From assembly GCA_031841125.1 (NCBI GenBank), contig CM063112.1:31274603-31338602 (forward strand): a DNA stretch of 64,000 bases. Reading direction: 5' to 3'. Every line of letters starts with the position of its first letter. The first letter of the stretch is position 1. The notes under the pieces were generated by a model. It worked only from the letters and a program-made list of their open reading frames with translations. It had not been told where the DNA came from and did not search any database. Source of the DNA: Acanthococcus lagerstroemiae. Lineage: Eukaryota > Arthropoda > Insecta > Hemiptera > Eriococcidae. Shown one piece after another: positions 33,051 through 44,772 of the stretch. The translations under genes and the position numbers were made by a program.

Positions 33051-36000
33051 TGATCATGTCTCTTTTGGGGCCAAAAAATTTTCGGAGAGGTTCGGCGACG
33101 CCGCTGGTGCTAATCACTCAAATATTCGAGTCAAATACAAATCCGTCGTCAAAATTGAGCTACAGTCATTTTTTGACCCAAATTCACCACATTTTCGAGT
33201 GTATCTTGGGAGCGGCGCGTAGCGGCTAAATTTAAACAGCGTGAAAACTTGAGTTCAAAACGATCTTCAAATAAAAATTTTGGATTGGTTCGAATTATGA
33301 AAAATTCTACATACTATATATCAGGTCTATTTGGGGCGAAAAAATTTTCGGAGAGCATCGGCGTCGGCGATGGTGCTAATTACTGAAATTTTCGAGAGGA
33401 ATTCAAATCCGTCGTCAAAATTGAGCTACAGTCAATTTTTGACCCAGATTGACCACAGTTTCGAGTGTATCTCGAAAACGGAGCGTCAGGGTACAATGTG
33501 AACACGGAATTCGAACTCAGAGATAAAAATTGAGTTAAAAACAGCCTTTAAATAAAAATCATTAATTTTTTAGAATTTTGAAAATTTCTACATACTATAC
33601 ATCATGTCGTTTACTGGGCAAAAAATTTTCAGATAACTTTGGCATCGGCGCCGGTGTTAATTACTCAAATTTTGGAGACGAGTTCAAGTGTGTCGTCAAA
33701 ATTGAGCTAAAGTTATAATTTGACGTGAATTGACTACGTTCTCGAATGTATCTCGGGAACGGAGCGTCGCCGCCAAATTTCAACACTGAATTCAAATTCA
33801 ACGTGAAACCAGAATTTTTGATTTTTTCGAATTTTGAAAATTTCTCCAGACTTGAACATCATGTCTTTCTTGGCGCGAAAAAATGTTGGGAGACCGTCAG
33901 CGTCGTCTTTAATTAGGAGTTATTGATTTTATCGAATTTTGAAAATTTCTTCATACTAGGTATATATCATGTTTTTTTTGGGACAAAAAATTTTTCGGAG
34001 ACGGCCAGCGTCGGCGCTTGTGCTAATTACTCAATTTTTAAAGACAAATTAGAATCCGTTGTCAAAATTGAGCTACAGTCAATTTGTGACCCATTTTGAC
34101 CACATTTTTACAACATTTTCCAGGGTATCACGGGAACACGGAAGATCACCGCCCAATTTCAACACCGAATTCAACCTCAGCGTGAAAAAGTTTAATAAAG
34201 ATTTTATTTCTCCGAATTTCGGAAGTTCTCCATAAGATACATCATGTCTTTTCTGGCGTGAAAAAATTTTCGGAGAACGTCGGCGTCAGCGCTGGTGCTA
34301 ATTTCTCAGTTTTTCAAGAAGAATTCGAATCCGTGTTTAAAATTGAGCTAGAGCCATTTTTTGACACATTTTGACCAGATTTTCGAGTGTATCTCGGAAA
34401 CGGAGCGTCGCCGCCGAATTTGAACACCAAATTCGAACTCAGCGTGAAAAACTGAGTAAGAAACAGTCTTCAAATCAAAATTTTTGATTTTTGAAAATTT
34501 TGAAAATTTCTCCATACTAGGTATACATCATGTCTTTTTTCGAGGGAAAAAATTTTTGAGAGCTTCTGCGTCGGCACTATGTTAGATTACTCAATTTTTC
34601 GCGGCGAATTTGAATCCATTGTCAAAATTGAGCTAGAGTGATTTTATGACCCATTCTGACCACATTTTCGAGTGTATCTCGGCAACGGAGCGTCGCCGCC
34701 AAATTTGAACACCAAATTCGAACTCAACGTGAACAACTGAGTAAGAAACAGTCTTCAAATCAGAATTGTTGATTTCTTTGAATTTTGGAAATTTCTCCAT
34801 ACCAGACATCATGTTTTTTTGGGGGTGAAAAGAATTTCGGAGACCGTCAGCGTCGGCGCTTGTGCTAATTACTCAAATTTTCGAGACGAATTCGAATCCT
34901 CTGTCAGTATTGAGCTGGAGTCATTTTTCTACACATTTTGACTCATGTTGACCACATTTTCGAGTGTCTCTCGGGATCGGAGCGTCGCCGCCAAATATCG
35001 ACACCGAATTCGAACTCAGCGTGAAAAATTGAGCCAAAAATAGTCTTCAATTAGGAGTTTTTGATTTTATCGAATTTTGAAAATTTCTTCAGACTAGGTA
35101 TATATCATGGTTTTTTTTTTGAGACAAAAAACTTTTCGGAGACGGCCAGCGTCGGCGCTTATGCTAATTACTCAATTTTTAAAGACGAATTCGAATCCGT
35201 TGTCAAAATTGAGCTACAGTCAATTTTTGACCCATTTTGACAACATTTTTACAACATTTTCCAGTGTATCTGGGGAACACGGAAGATCGCCGCCAAATTT
35301 CAACACCGAATTCAACCTCAGCGTGGAAAGGTGAGTCAAAAGCAGTTTTTATGTTAAAATTGAGCTAGAGTCATATTTTGACACATTTCGACCGCCATGC
35401 CATACTTAATGACCTTTTTGGAGCGGAAAATTTTTCGAAGAGCGTCGGCGCTGGTGCTAATTACTCAATTTTTCGAGACGAATTCAAACCAGCCGTCGAA
35501 ATTGAGCTGGACTCATTTTTTGAACTGAATCGGTCAATTTTTCCAACTAACTTTTTCCTGTGTATCTCAGGAACGGAGCGTCGCCGTCAAATTTGACCAC
35601 CGAATTCGAATTCAGCGTGAAAAATTGAGTCGAAAACTGTCCTCAATTCAAAATTTAGTTTCTTTCGAATTTTGAAAATTTCTCCATACTATACATCATG
35701 TTCCCTTGGGGCAAAAATTTTCGTAGAGCCTCGGCGTCGGCGCTGGTGCTAGTTATTCAATTTTTCGAGACGAATCCAAATTACTCGTTAAAATTGAGGT
35801 AGTGTCATTTCTCGGTCTGAATTGGCCAATTTTCCCAACTTCTTCGAGCTTATCTCGGGAATAAAGGATCGCCGCCAAATTTGACCACCAAATTCGAATT
35901 CAGCGTTAAAAGTTGAGTCGAGAACAGTCTTTAATTCAAAATCTTTGGTTTTATCGAATTTTGAAAATTTCTCCATACCAGATATCATGTCCGTGTTGGC

Positions 36001-36712
36001 GCGAAAAAATTTTCGGAGAGCGTCGGCGTCGGCGCTGGTTCTAATTACTCAATTTTTCAAGACGAATTCGAATCCGTTTGTCAAAATTGAGCTAGAGTCA
36101 ATTTTTGACCCATTTTGACCACATTTTTACAACATTGTCTAGTGTATCGCGGGATCACGGAAGGTCTCCGCCACATTTCTACACCGCATTCGAACTCAGC
36201 GTTAAGAAGTGAGTCAAAAACAGTCTTTACTTCAGAATTTTTGATTTGTTCGAATTTTGGAAATTTCTCCATAAGATACATCATGTTTTTTCTGGTGTGA
36301 AAAAATTTTTGGAGAGCGTCGGCGCTGGTGCTAATTACTCAATTTTTCGAGAAGAATTCGATTCCGTGTTTAAAGTTGAGCTAGAGTGATTTTTTGACCC
36401 ATTTTGACCACATTTTCGAGTGTATCTCGGCAACGGAGCGTCGCCGCCAAATTTGAACACCAAATTCGAACTCAGCGTGTAAAACTGAGAAAGAAACAGT
36501 CTTCAAATCAAAATTTTTGATTTTTGAAAATTTTGAAAATTTCTCCATGCTATACATCATGTCTTTTTTCGAGGGAGAAAATTTGCGGAGAGCTTCTGCG
36601 TCGGCACTATGTCAAATTACTCAATTTTTCGCGGCGAATTCGAATCCATTGTCAAAATTGAGCTAGAGTGATTTTATGACCTATTTTGACCACATTTTCG
36701 TGTGCATCTCGG

Positions 36713-37047
36713 TAATTTCGCGAATTTTTGAAAAATGTAGAAACGCCTTAAGCCCGTTGGATCTGCAATACAATTCGCACCAATCTGCATTTTCGATATT
36801 TTGAATTTCGTGGGGCGAACTGATGAAAGGCGAAAATCTTTGGATTGGAGGCTGCTAGAGCAAAACTGAAAAGTGAGTTTTATTCGAAGTCATCTCCTCT
36901 ATCCAGAATTTCAAACCGCACTGCTTTAACTATCTCCATTCCAAAATTATTCGGAAATTGTTGGTTCGTCCCAGAAAAATAGAGATTCTGAAAACGTGAA
37001 TTGGCGTACGATGTGTGGCGTATTCAACGCGTCAAAGGAGCTGACAC
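36713..37047. other. ~335 bp unique insert in satellite B
   Basis: Sequence unlike B interrupts a unit after GTGCATCTCGGTAA. B restarts about 30 bp earlier in the unit phase (TTTTGACCACATTTTGG), so a short part of the unit is duplicated at the junction. No inverted repeats or coding frame recognised. Confidence 0.55.
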
Positions 37048-40000
37048 TAAAATATTTTGACCACATTTTGGAGTGTATCTCGGCAAAGGAGCGTCGCCGC
37101 CAAATTTGAACACCAAATTCAAACTCAGCGTGAAAAACTGAGTAAGAAACAGTCTTCAAATCAAAATTTTTGATTCCTGAAAATTGTGAAAATTTTTCCA
37201 CACAACATGACTTTTTTCGAGGGAAAAATTTTTTGGAGAGCTTCGGCGTCGGCGCTGGGTTAGATTAGTCAGTTTTTCGAGGCGAATTCGAATCCGTTGT
37301 CAAAATTGAGAGAGAGTGATTTTTTGACCAATTTTGACCACATTTTGGAGTGTATCTTGGCAACGGAGCGTCGCCGCCAAATTTGAACTCCAAATTCGAA
37401 CTCAGCGTGAAAAACTGAGTAAGAAACAGTCTTCAAATCAAAATTTTTGATTTTTGAAAATTTCTTCATACTGATCATGTCTTTTTTGAGGCAAAAATAT
37501 TTTCGGAGAGCTCCGGCGTCGGCGGTGGAGCCAATTACTCAATTCTTTGAAACGAATTTGAATCCGTTGTCAAAATTGAGCTGGAGTCTTTATTTGACAC
37601 ATTTCGAACCACTTCAACCGAATTTTCGAGTCGGGAACGGAGCGTCGCCGCCGAATCACAACACCGAATTCGAACTCAGCGTGAAAAATAGAGTCAAAAA
37701 CAATCTTAAATTCAGAACTTTTGGTTTCTTATAATTTTGGAAATTTCTCCATAAGTACATCATGTCTTTTTTGGGGTGAAAAAATGTTCGCAGACCGTCA
37801 GCGTCGCCGCTCGTGCTAATTAGGTACTCAATTTTTCTCGACGAATTCAATTCCGTTGTCAGTATTGAGCTTGAGTCATTTTTTGACACATTTCGACCCA
37901 CTTCGACCACATATTCGAGTGTACCTCGGAACCTGAGCGTCGCCGCCGAATTTCAACACCGAATTCAAACTCAGCGTGGAAAATTGAGTCAAAAACAATC
38001 TTTAATTCAGCATTCAGGATTTTATCGAATTTCGAACATTTTGCCATACTTTATATCCTTTTTGGGGCGGAAAATTTTTCGACGAGAATCGGCGCTGGTG
38101 CTAATTACTCGTATTTTCGAGACGAATTCAAATCCGTCGTCAGAATTGAGCTAGACTCATTTTTTGAACTGAATTGGCCAATTTTTCCAACTTTTTCGAG
38201 CTTATCCCGGGAATGGCGGGTCGGTGCCTAAATGAACAATCGAATTCATACTCGGCGTGTGAAAACAGTCTTTAGTTCAAAATTTAGTATTTTTCGAATT
38301 TTGAAAATTTCTCGTCTTTTTTGGCAAAAAAATGTTCGGAGAGCTCCCTGGTCGGCGCGGGTGCTCATTACTCCATTTTCCGAGGCGAATTCAAATCCTT
38401 CGTCAAAATTGAGCTGGGGTCATTTTTTGACCAAAACTGACCAATTTTTCCAACATTTTCCGGTGTGTCTCGGGAACGGAGTGTCGCTTCAAAATTTAAT
38501 CACCGAATTCGAACTCAGCGTACAAAATTGAGTGGGAAATAGTCTTTAATTCACAATTTTTGGTTTTTCGAATTTTGAAAATTTCTCCACACTATGATAC
38601 ATTACGTCTTTTTTGGGGAAAATAAATTTTCGAAGGACTTCGGCGTCGGCACCGGTGATAATTACTCAATTTTTCGAGACGAATTCAAATCACTCGTCAA
38701 AATTGAGCTAGAGTCATTTTTTTAAATTGAATTGGCCAATTTTGCCAACCTTTCCGAGCTTATCTCGGGAATGGAGGGTCGGCGCCGCAAATTAACCATC
38801 AAATTCTTACTCACCGCGAGAAATTAAGTTGAAAACAGTCTTCAATTCAAAATTTTATTTCTTTCGAATTTTGAAAATTCCTCCATACTCCATACATTGT
38901 GTCAATTTTGGGAAGAAAAGAATTTCGGAGGCCGTCAGCGTCGGCGCTTGTGCTAATTACTCAATTTTTCCAGACGAATTCGAATCCGTTGTTAAAATTG
39001 AGCTGGAGTCATATTTCACACATTTCGACCCACTGCCACCACATTTTCGTGTGTGTCCTGGGACCGGAGCGTCACCGCCGAATTTAAAAACCGAATTTGA
39101 ACTCAGCGTGAAAGATTGAGTCAATAAGTATCTTTAATTCAGAATTTTTGATTTTATCGAATTTTGAAAATCTCGCCATACTATACATCATGTCATTCTT
39201 GAAGCGAATAAATTTTCGGAAAGCTTCGGCGTCGGCGCTGCTGCAGGTCACTCAATTTTTGAAGACGAATTCAAATCACTCGTCAAAATTGAGCTAGAGT
39301 CATTTTTTGAACTGAATTATCCAAATTCTCCAACTTTTTCGAGCTCATCTCGGGATTGGAGGGTCGGTGCCCGAATGAACCATCGAATTAATACTCAGGG
39401 TGAAAATTTGAGTTGAAAACAGTCTTTAAATAACAATTTCTGTTTTTTCGCATTTTGAAAATTTCTCCATACTATACATCATGTATTCTTGGGGGCAAAA
39501 CAATTTTCGTAGAGCTTCGGCTTCGGCGTTGGTGCTAGGTATTGAATTTTTCGAGACGAATCCAAATTCTTCGTCAAAATTGAGCTAGTGTCATTTCTTG
39601 AACTGAATTGGGTAACTTTTCCAACTTCTTCTAGCTTATCTTGGGAATGGAGGATCGCCGCCGACCGAATTCGAATTCGAGTCAAAACAGTCTTTAATTC
39701 AAAATTTTTGGTTTTATCGAACTTCTCCATACCACAGATATCATATCCGTATTGGCGCGTAAAAATTTTCGGAGAGCGTCGGCGTCGGCGCTGGTTCTAA
39801 TTACTCAATTTTTCGAGATGAATTCGAATCCGTTTGTCAAAATTGAGCTAGAGTCAATTTTTGACCCATTTTGTCCACATTTTTACACCATTTTTTAGTG
39901 TATCTCGGGATCACGGAAGGTCTCCGCCAAATTTCAACACCGAATTCGAACTCAGCGTGAAGAAGTGAGTCAAAAACAGTCTTTACTTCAGAATTTTTGA

Positions 40001-40594
40001 TTTTTTCGAATTTTGGAAATTTCTCTATAAGATACATCATGTTTTTTCTGGTGTGAAAAAATTTTCGGAGAGCGTCGGCGCTGGTGCTAGTTACTCAATT
40101 TTTCGAGAAGAATTCGATTCCGTGTTTAAAGTTGTGCTAGAGTCATGTTTTGACATTTTTTGAACTGAATTGGCCAATTTTTCCAACTTTTTCGAGCTTA
40201 TCCCGGGAATGGAGGGTCGGTGCCTAAATGAACAATCGAATTCAGACTCGGCGTGAAAACATGAGTTGAAAACAGTCTTTAGTTCAAAATTTAGTATCGT
40301 TCGAATTTTCAAAATTTCTCGTATTTTTTGGCAAAAAAATGTTCGGAGAGCTTCGGCATCGGCGCTGGGTTAGATTAGTCAATTTTTCGAGGCGAATTCG
40401 AATCCCTTGTCAAAATTGAGCTGGAGTGATTTTTTGACCCATTTTGACCACATTTTCGAGTGTATCTCGGCAACGGAGCGTAGCCGCTTAATTTGAACAC
40501 CAAATTCGGACTCAGCGTGAAAAACTGAGTAAGAAACAGTCTTCAAATCGAAATTTTTGATTGTTGAAAATTTTGAAAATTTTTCCATACTATA

Positions 40595-41549
40595 GGGGAG
40601 CATGGGGAGAACTGAGACAAGGGAGCAATGAGACAGTGCTGATTTAGCCGACACTACAAACTATAAATGGCAACACTGCATCACATATTCGTCACTATCC
40701 AGTAAGCTAACACTATCGTAGAAAAATTTTCAGTTCTATCGATTAGTAGCTGTGATATTGATAACGTGATCGAAATTTGGTCAATTTTTTAGTTTTCAGC
40801 ATTTACGAAAAAACGTTCACAAGAAAGAAAATTTGTATTTGCGAAGTAAATCATATCTTTTTTAAAATATGATCTATTTAGTAACCAAACTGTACCAAAA
40901 CCGTTTTTTTTTCAGGAAGTTGTTTTCGAGTTATAAGCGATTGAACATTTTTGCCGCATTAGGGAGCAATAAGACGATTTTTTAGATGAAATATCGGAAA
41001 TTTTCGTTGATGCAGCATTTTTGCGATCTTACCCACCGAAACTGAATAAATGTGTTGACTACTATACATTGAACACCTACAGGAAATTTTTTTGAACCAA
41101 ACTTGAAAACCATCCCGCAGAGAGGCCTTATCAGTTGCCCAGTTTTTGTCTCATTGGTCCCTATTTACAATTTTCCAAACTTTTTTCCCCTCTTCAATTT
41201 CAGAACGTCAAGTTTAATTTAATAATTGTAATGTCCATATAAAATAAATTTATACTTTTTGTACTATGTAACATGATCATTTGATTGAATTTTCTGTATT
41301 TCATGTGTTGTCTCATTGTTCCCCATGCACTGTGTCAATGCTCCCTTTGAAATTCTCGTGGGGTGATATGAGACAAAATTTTTGAAGGGCTGTAGGATTT
41401 TTAGAAATGGCCCGAGGAAGTTGAATTTCTGAGGGTTTGTAGTTCAGTCACGTAACTATAGGTTGCAATTATTCAAAGCTTTCCATAGTGGTTCTACGTC
41501 ATTTTACAACGGTTTTCCAAAAAGTGTCTCAGTTCTCCCCATGCTCCCC
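40595..41549. mobile_element. 955 bp TA-flanked DNA transposon (MITE-like) in satellite B
   Basis: The left end GGGGAGCATGGGGAGAACTG continues AGACA. The right end is its exact reverse complement for ~25 bp. TA flanks both sides (40,593-40,594; 41,550-41,551), and removing element plus one TA restores the satellite phrase CCATACTATACATCATG. Subterminal words of the type GGGAGCAATGAGACA recur on both strands (about 40,622, 40,962, 41,148, 41,307, 41,335). No transposase frame of useful length. A TA duplication fits Tc1/mariner-type elements but also ISL2EU-like ones. Confidence 0.85.
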
Positions 41550-44180
41550 TACATCATGTCTTTTTTTGAGCGAAAAAATTTTCGGAGAGCTTCGGCGTCG
41601 GCGCTGGGTTAGATTAGTCAATTTTTCGAGGCGAATTCTTGACCACATGTTTACAACATTTTCCAGTGTATCTCGGGAACACGGAAGATCGCCGTCCAAT
41701 TTCACCACCGAATTCAACCTCAGCGTGAAAAAGTGAGTCAAAAACAGTCTTTAATTCAGAATTTTGTTCTCCGAATTTCGGAAGTTCTCCATAAGATAGA
41801 TCATGTCTTTTCTGGCGTGAAAAAATTTTCGGAGAGCGTCGGCGTCAGCGCTGTTGCTAATTTCTCAGTTTTTCAAGAAGAATTCGAATCCGTGTTTAAA
41901 ATTGAGCTACAGCCATTTTTTGACACATTTGACGAGATTTTCGATTGTATCTCGGAAACAGAGCGACGCCGCCGAATTTCAACACCGAATTCGAAGTAAG
42001 CGTGAAAAATTGAGTCAAAAACAGTCTTTAAATCAGAATTTTTGATTTCTTTGAATTTTGGAAATTTCTCCATACCAGACATCATGGTTTTTTTTTGGTT
42101 TTTTTGTGGGGCGGGGGGGGGGGAAGAATTTCGGAGACCGTCAGCGTCGGTGCTTGTTCTAACTACTCAATTTTTCTAGACGAATTCGAATCCGTTGTCA
42201 AAATCGAGCTACAGTCAATTTTTGACCCATTTTGACCACATTTTTACAACATTTTCCAGTGTATCTCGGGAATACGGAAGATCGCCGCCAAATTTCAACA
42301 CCGAATTCAACCTCAGCGTGGAAAGGTGAGTCAAAAAAAGTTTTTAATTCAGAATTTTTCCCCCGAATTTCGGACATCAGGTCTTTTTTGGGGCGAAAAA
42401 ATTTTCGGAGACCGTCAGCGTCGGCGCTCGTGCTAATTACTCAATTTTTCGAGAGGAATTCGAATCCGATGTAAAAATTAAGCTGGAGTCATTTTTTGAC
42501 ACATTTTGACCCATGTTGACCACAATTTCGAGTGTCTCTCGGGATCCGAGCATCGCCGCCGAATATCAACACCGAAATCGCACTCACCCTAAAAAATTGA
42601 GTCAGAAACAGTCTTACTTAAGAATTTTTGATTTTATCGAATTTTGAAAATTTCTCCAGACTATACATGTATACATCATGTCTTTTTTGGGACCAAAAAA
42701 TTTTCAAAGAGCGTCGGCGTCGGCGCTGGTGCTAATTACTCAATTTTTCTAGACGAATTCGATTCCGTTGTCAGTATTGAGCTAGAGTCATTTTTGACGC
42801 ATTTTGACCACATTCTCGAGTGTATCTTGGGACAGGAACGTCGCCACCGAATTTCGACACAGAATTCGAACTCAGCGTGAAAAACTGAGTAAGAAACAGT
42901 CTTCAAATCATAATTTTTGATTTTTGAAAATTCTGAAAATTTCTCCAGACAATACTTGTATACTTACATCATGTCTTTTTTGGGGCGGAAAAATTTTCGG
43001 AGACCGTCGGCGTCGGCGCTGTTGGTAATTACCCGTTTTTTCGTGACGAATTCGAATCGGTTGTCAAAATTGAGCTAGAGTGAATTTTTGACACATTTCG
43101 ACCCACTTCGACTACATATTCGAGTGTACCTCGGGACCTGAGCATCGCCGCCGAATTTCAACACGAAATTCAAACTCAGCGTGGAAAATTGAGTCAAAAA
43201 CAATCTTTAATTCAGCATTCAGGATTTTATCGAATTTCGAACATTTTGCATACTTCATATCCTTTTTGGGGCCTAAAATTTTTCGAAGATCGTTGGCGCT
43301 GGTGCTAATTACTCATATTTTCGAGACGAATACAAATCCGTCGTCGAAATGGAGCTAGACTCATTTTTTGAATTGAATTGGCCAATTTTTCCAACTTTTT
43401 CGTGCTTATCTCGGGAATGGAGGGTCAGTGCCCAAATGAACAATCGAATTCATACTCAGCGTGAAAACTTGAGTTGAAAACAGTCTTCAATTCAAAATTT
43501 TATTTCTTTCGAATTTTGAAAATTTCTCCATACTAGACATTATGTCTTTTTTGGGGAGAAAACAATGTCAGAGACCGTCAGCGTCGGCGCTTGTGCTAAT
43601 TACTCAAATTTTCGAGGCGAATTCAAATCACTCGTCAAAATTGAGCAAGAGTCATTTTTTGAACTGAATTAGCCAATTTTTCCAACTTTTTCGAGCTTAT
43701 CTCGGGAATGGAGGGTCGGTGCCCGAATGGGCCTTTCGGCGTCGGCGCTGGGTTAGATTACTCATTTTTCGAGGCGAATTCAAATCCGTTGTCAAAATTG
43801 GGCTAGAGTGATTTTTTGACTAATTTTGACCACATTTTGGAGTGTATCTCGGCAATGGAGCGTCGCCGAGAAATTTGAACACCAAATTCGAACTCAGCGT
43901 GAAAAACTGAGTATGAAACCGTCTTCAAATCAAAATTTTTGATTTTTGAAAATTTTGAAAATTTTTCCATACGATGATACATCATATATTTTTTCGAGCG
44001 AAAAGATTTTTGGAGAGCTTTGGCGTCGGCGCTGGGTTGGATTAGTCAATTTTTCGAGGCGAATTCGAATCCGATGTCAAAATTGAGCTAGAGTGATTTT
44101 TTGACCCATTTTGATAACATTTTCGAGTGTATCCCGGGACAGGAGCGTCGCTACCGATTTTTAACACCGAATTCGCACTA

Positions 44181-44772
44181 TCTGTGTGAAAAATGGAGTC
44201 AAAAACAATCTTTAAGTCAGAATTTTCGATTTTATCGAATTTTGAAAATGGCTCCAGACTATACATGTATAGGTGGTCGAAGGACGTGGTCCTAATGGAG
44301 GGCACTCGTGGTGGAAGAGGGTGATCAGGGGAGACTAGGTGGAGGACTATGGCCATTGTGGGGGAGGAGTTTGTGGCTGAGGAGGGTTGCGACTGTTGAG
44401 GTGTGACCGTGGAGGCGGAGAGCAACCATGGTTAACGACGGGGTCGTGGTGGAGGAGGAGGAGGATCGTGATAAAGAAAGGATGGAAGAGGGTTCGTGGT
44501 GGATGATTGAGGACTGCTGATAGAGGGGGAGCAAAAGAAGCACAAAGCAAATCTCAACTCAGGAACAAAAGTTTCAGACCACACGGACGAGGCGCGAAGC
44601 GCCGAGTAAGGCCGGCACGAGCGAAGCGAGTGACGGCGGGGGGGTTGGGCCGCGAAGCGGCCTGGGGGCGAAGCCCCGTAGTCTGTGTGAAAAATGGAGT
44701 CAAAAACAATCTTTAAGTCAGAATTTTCGATTTTATCGAATTTTGAAAATGGCTCCAGACTATACATGTATA
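44181..44772. repeat. GC-rich 410 bp insert bracketed by 91 bp direct repeats
   Basis: Satellite positions 44,181-44,271 (TCTGTGTGAAAAATGGAGTC to TATACATGTATA) are repeated without visible change at 44,682-44,772. Between them, 44,272-44,572 is a purine/G-rich strand (GGTGGAGG, GAGGAGGAGGAGGATCG). 44,573-44,681 carries a series of GC stems closed by GAA-type loops: GGCGCGAAGCGCC, GAGCGAAGCGAG, GGCCGCGAAGCGGCC and GGGGCGAAGCCCC. Base composition is utterly unlike the surroundings. The long bracket suggests duplication during repair or replication rather than a normal transposon target duplication. Confidence 0.85.

Larger units (their letters stand above)
22348..34880. repeat. Large duplicated block, copy 2
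   Basis: Better-preserved partner of 10,665-21,430. Both copies share a ~190 bp deletion inside one satellite unit (junction at ~33,905 and ~20,550) that is absent in the otherwise matching unit at 7490-8000. They therefore descend from a common block rather than arising as independent satellite recombinants. Copy 2 additionally carries the Transib-like element. Confidence 0.85.

Noticed and set aside
44325..44767. Proline/serine-rich open frames around the GC-rich insert
   Set aside because: They are translations of the strand-asymmetric purine tract and hairpin cluster, open in several frames at once.
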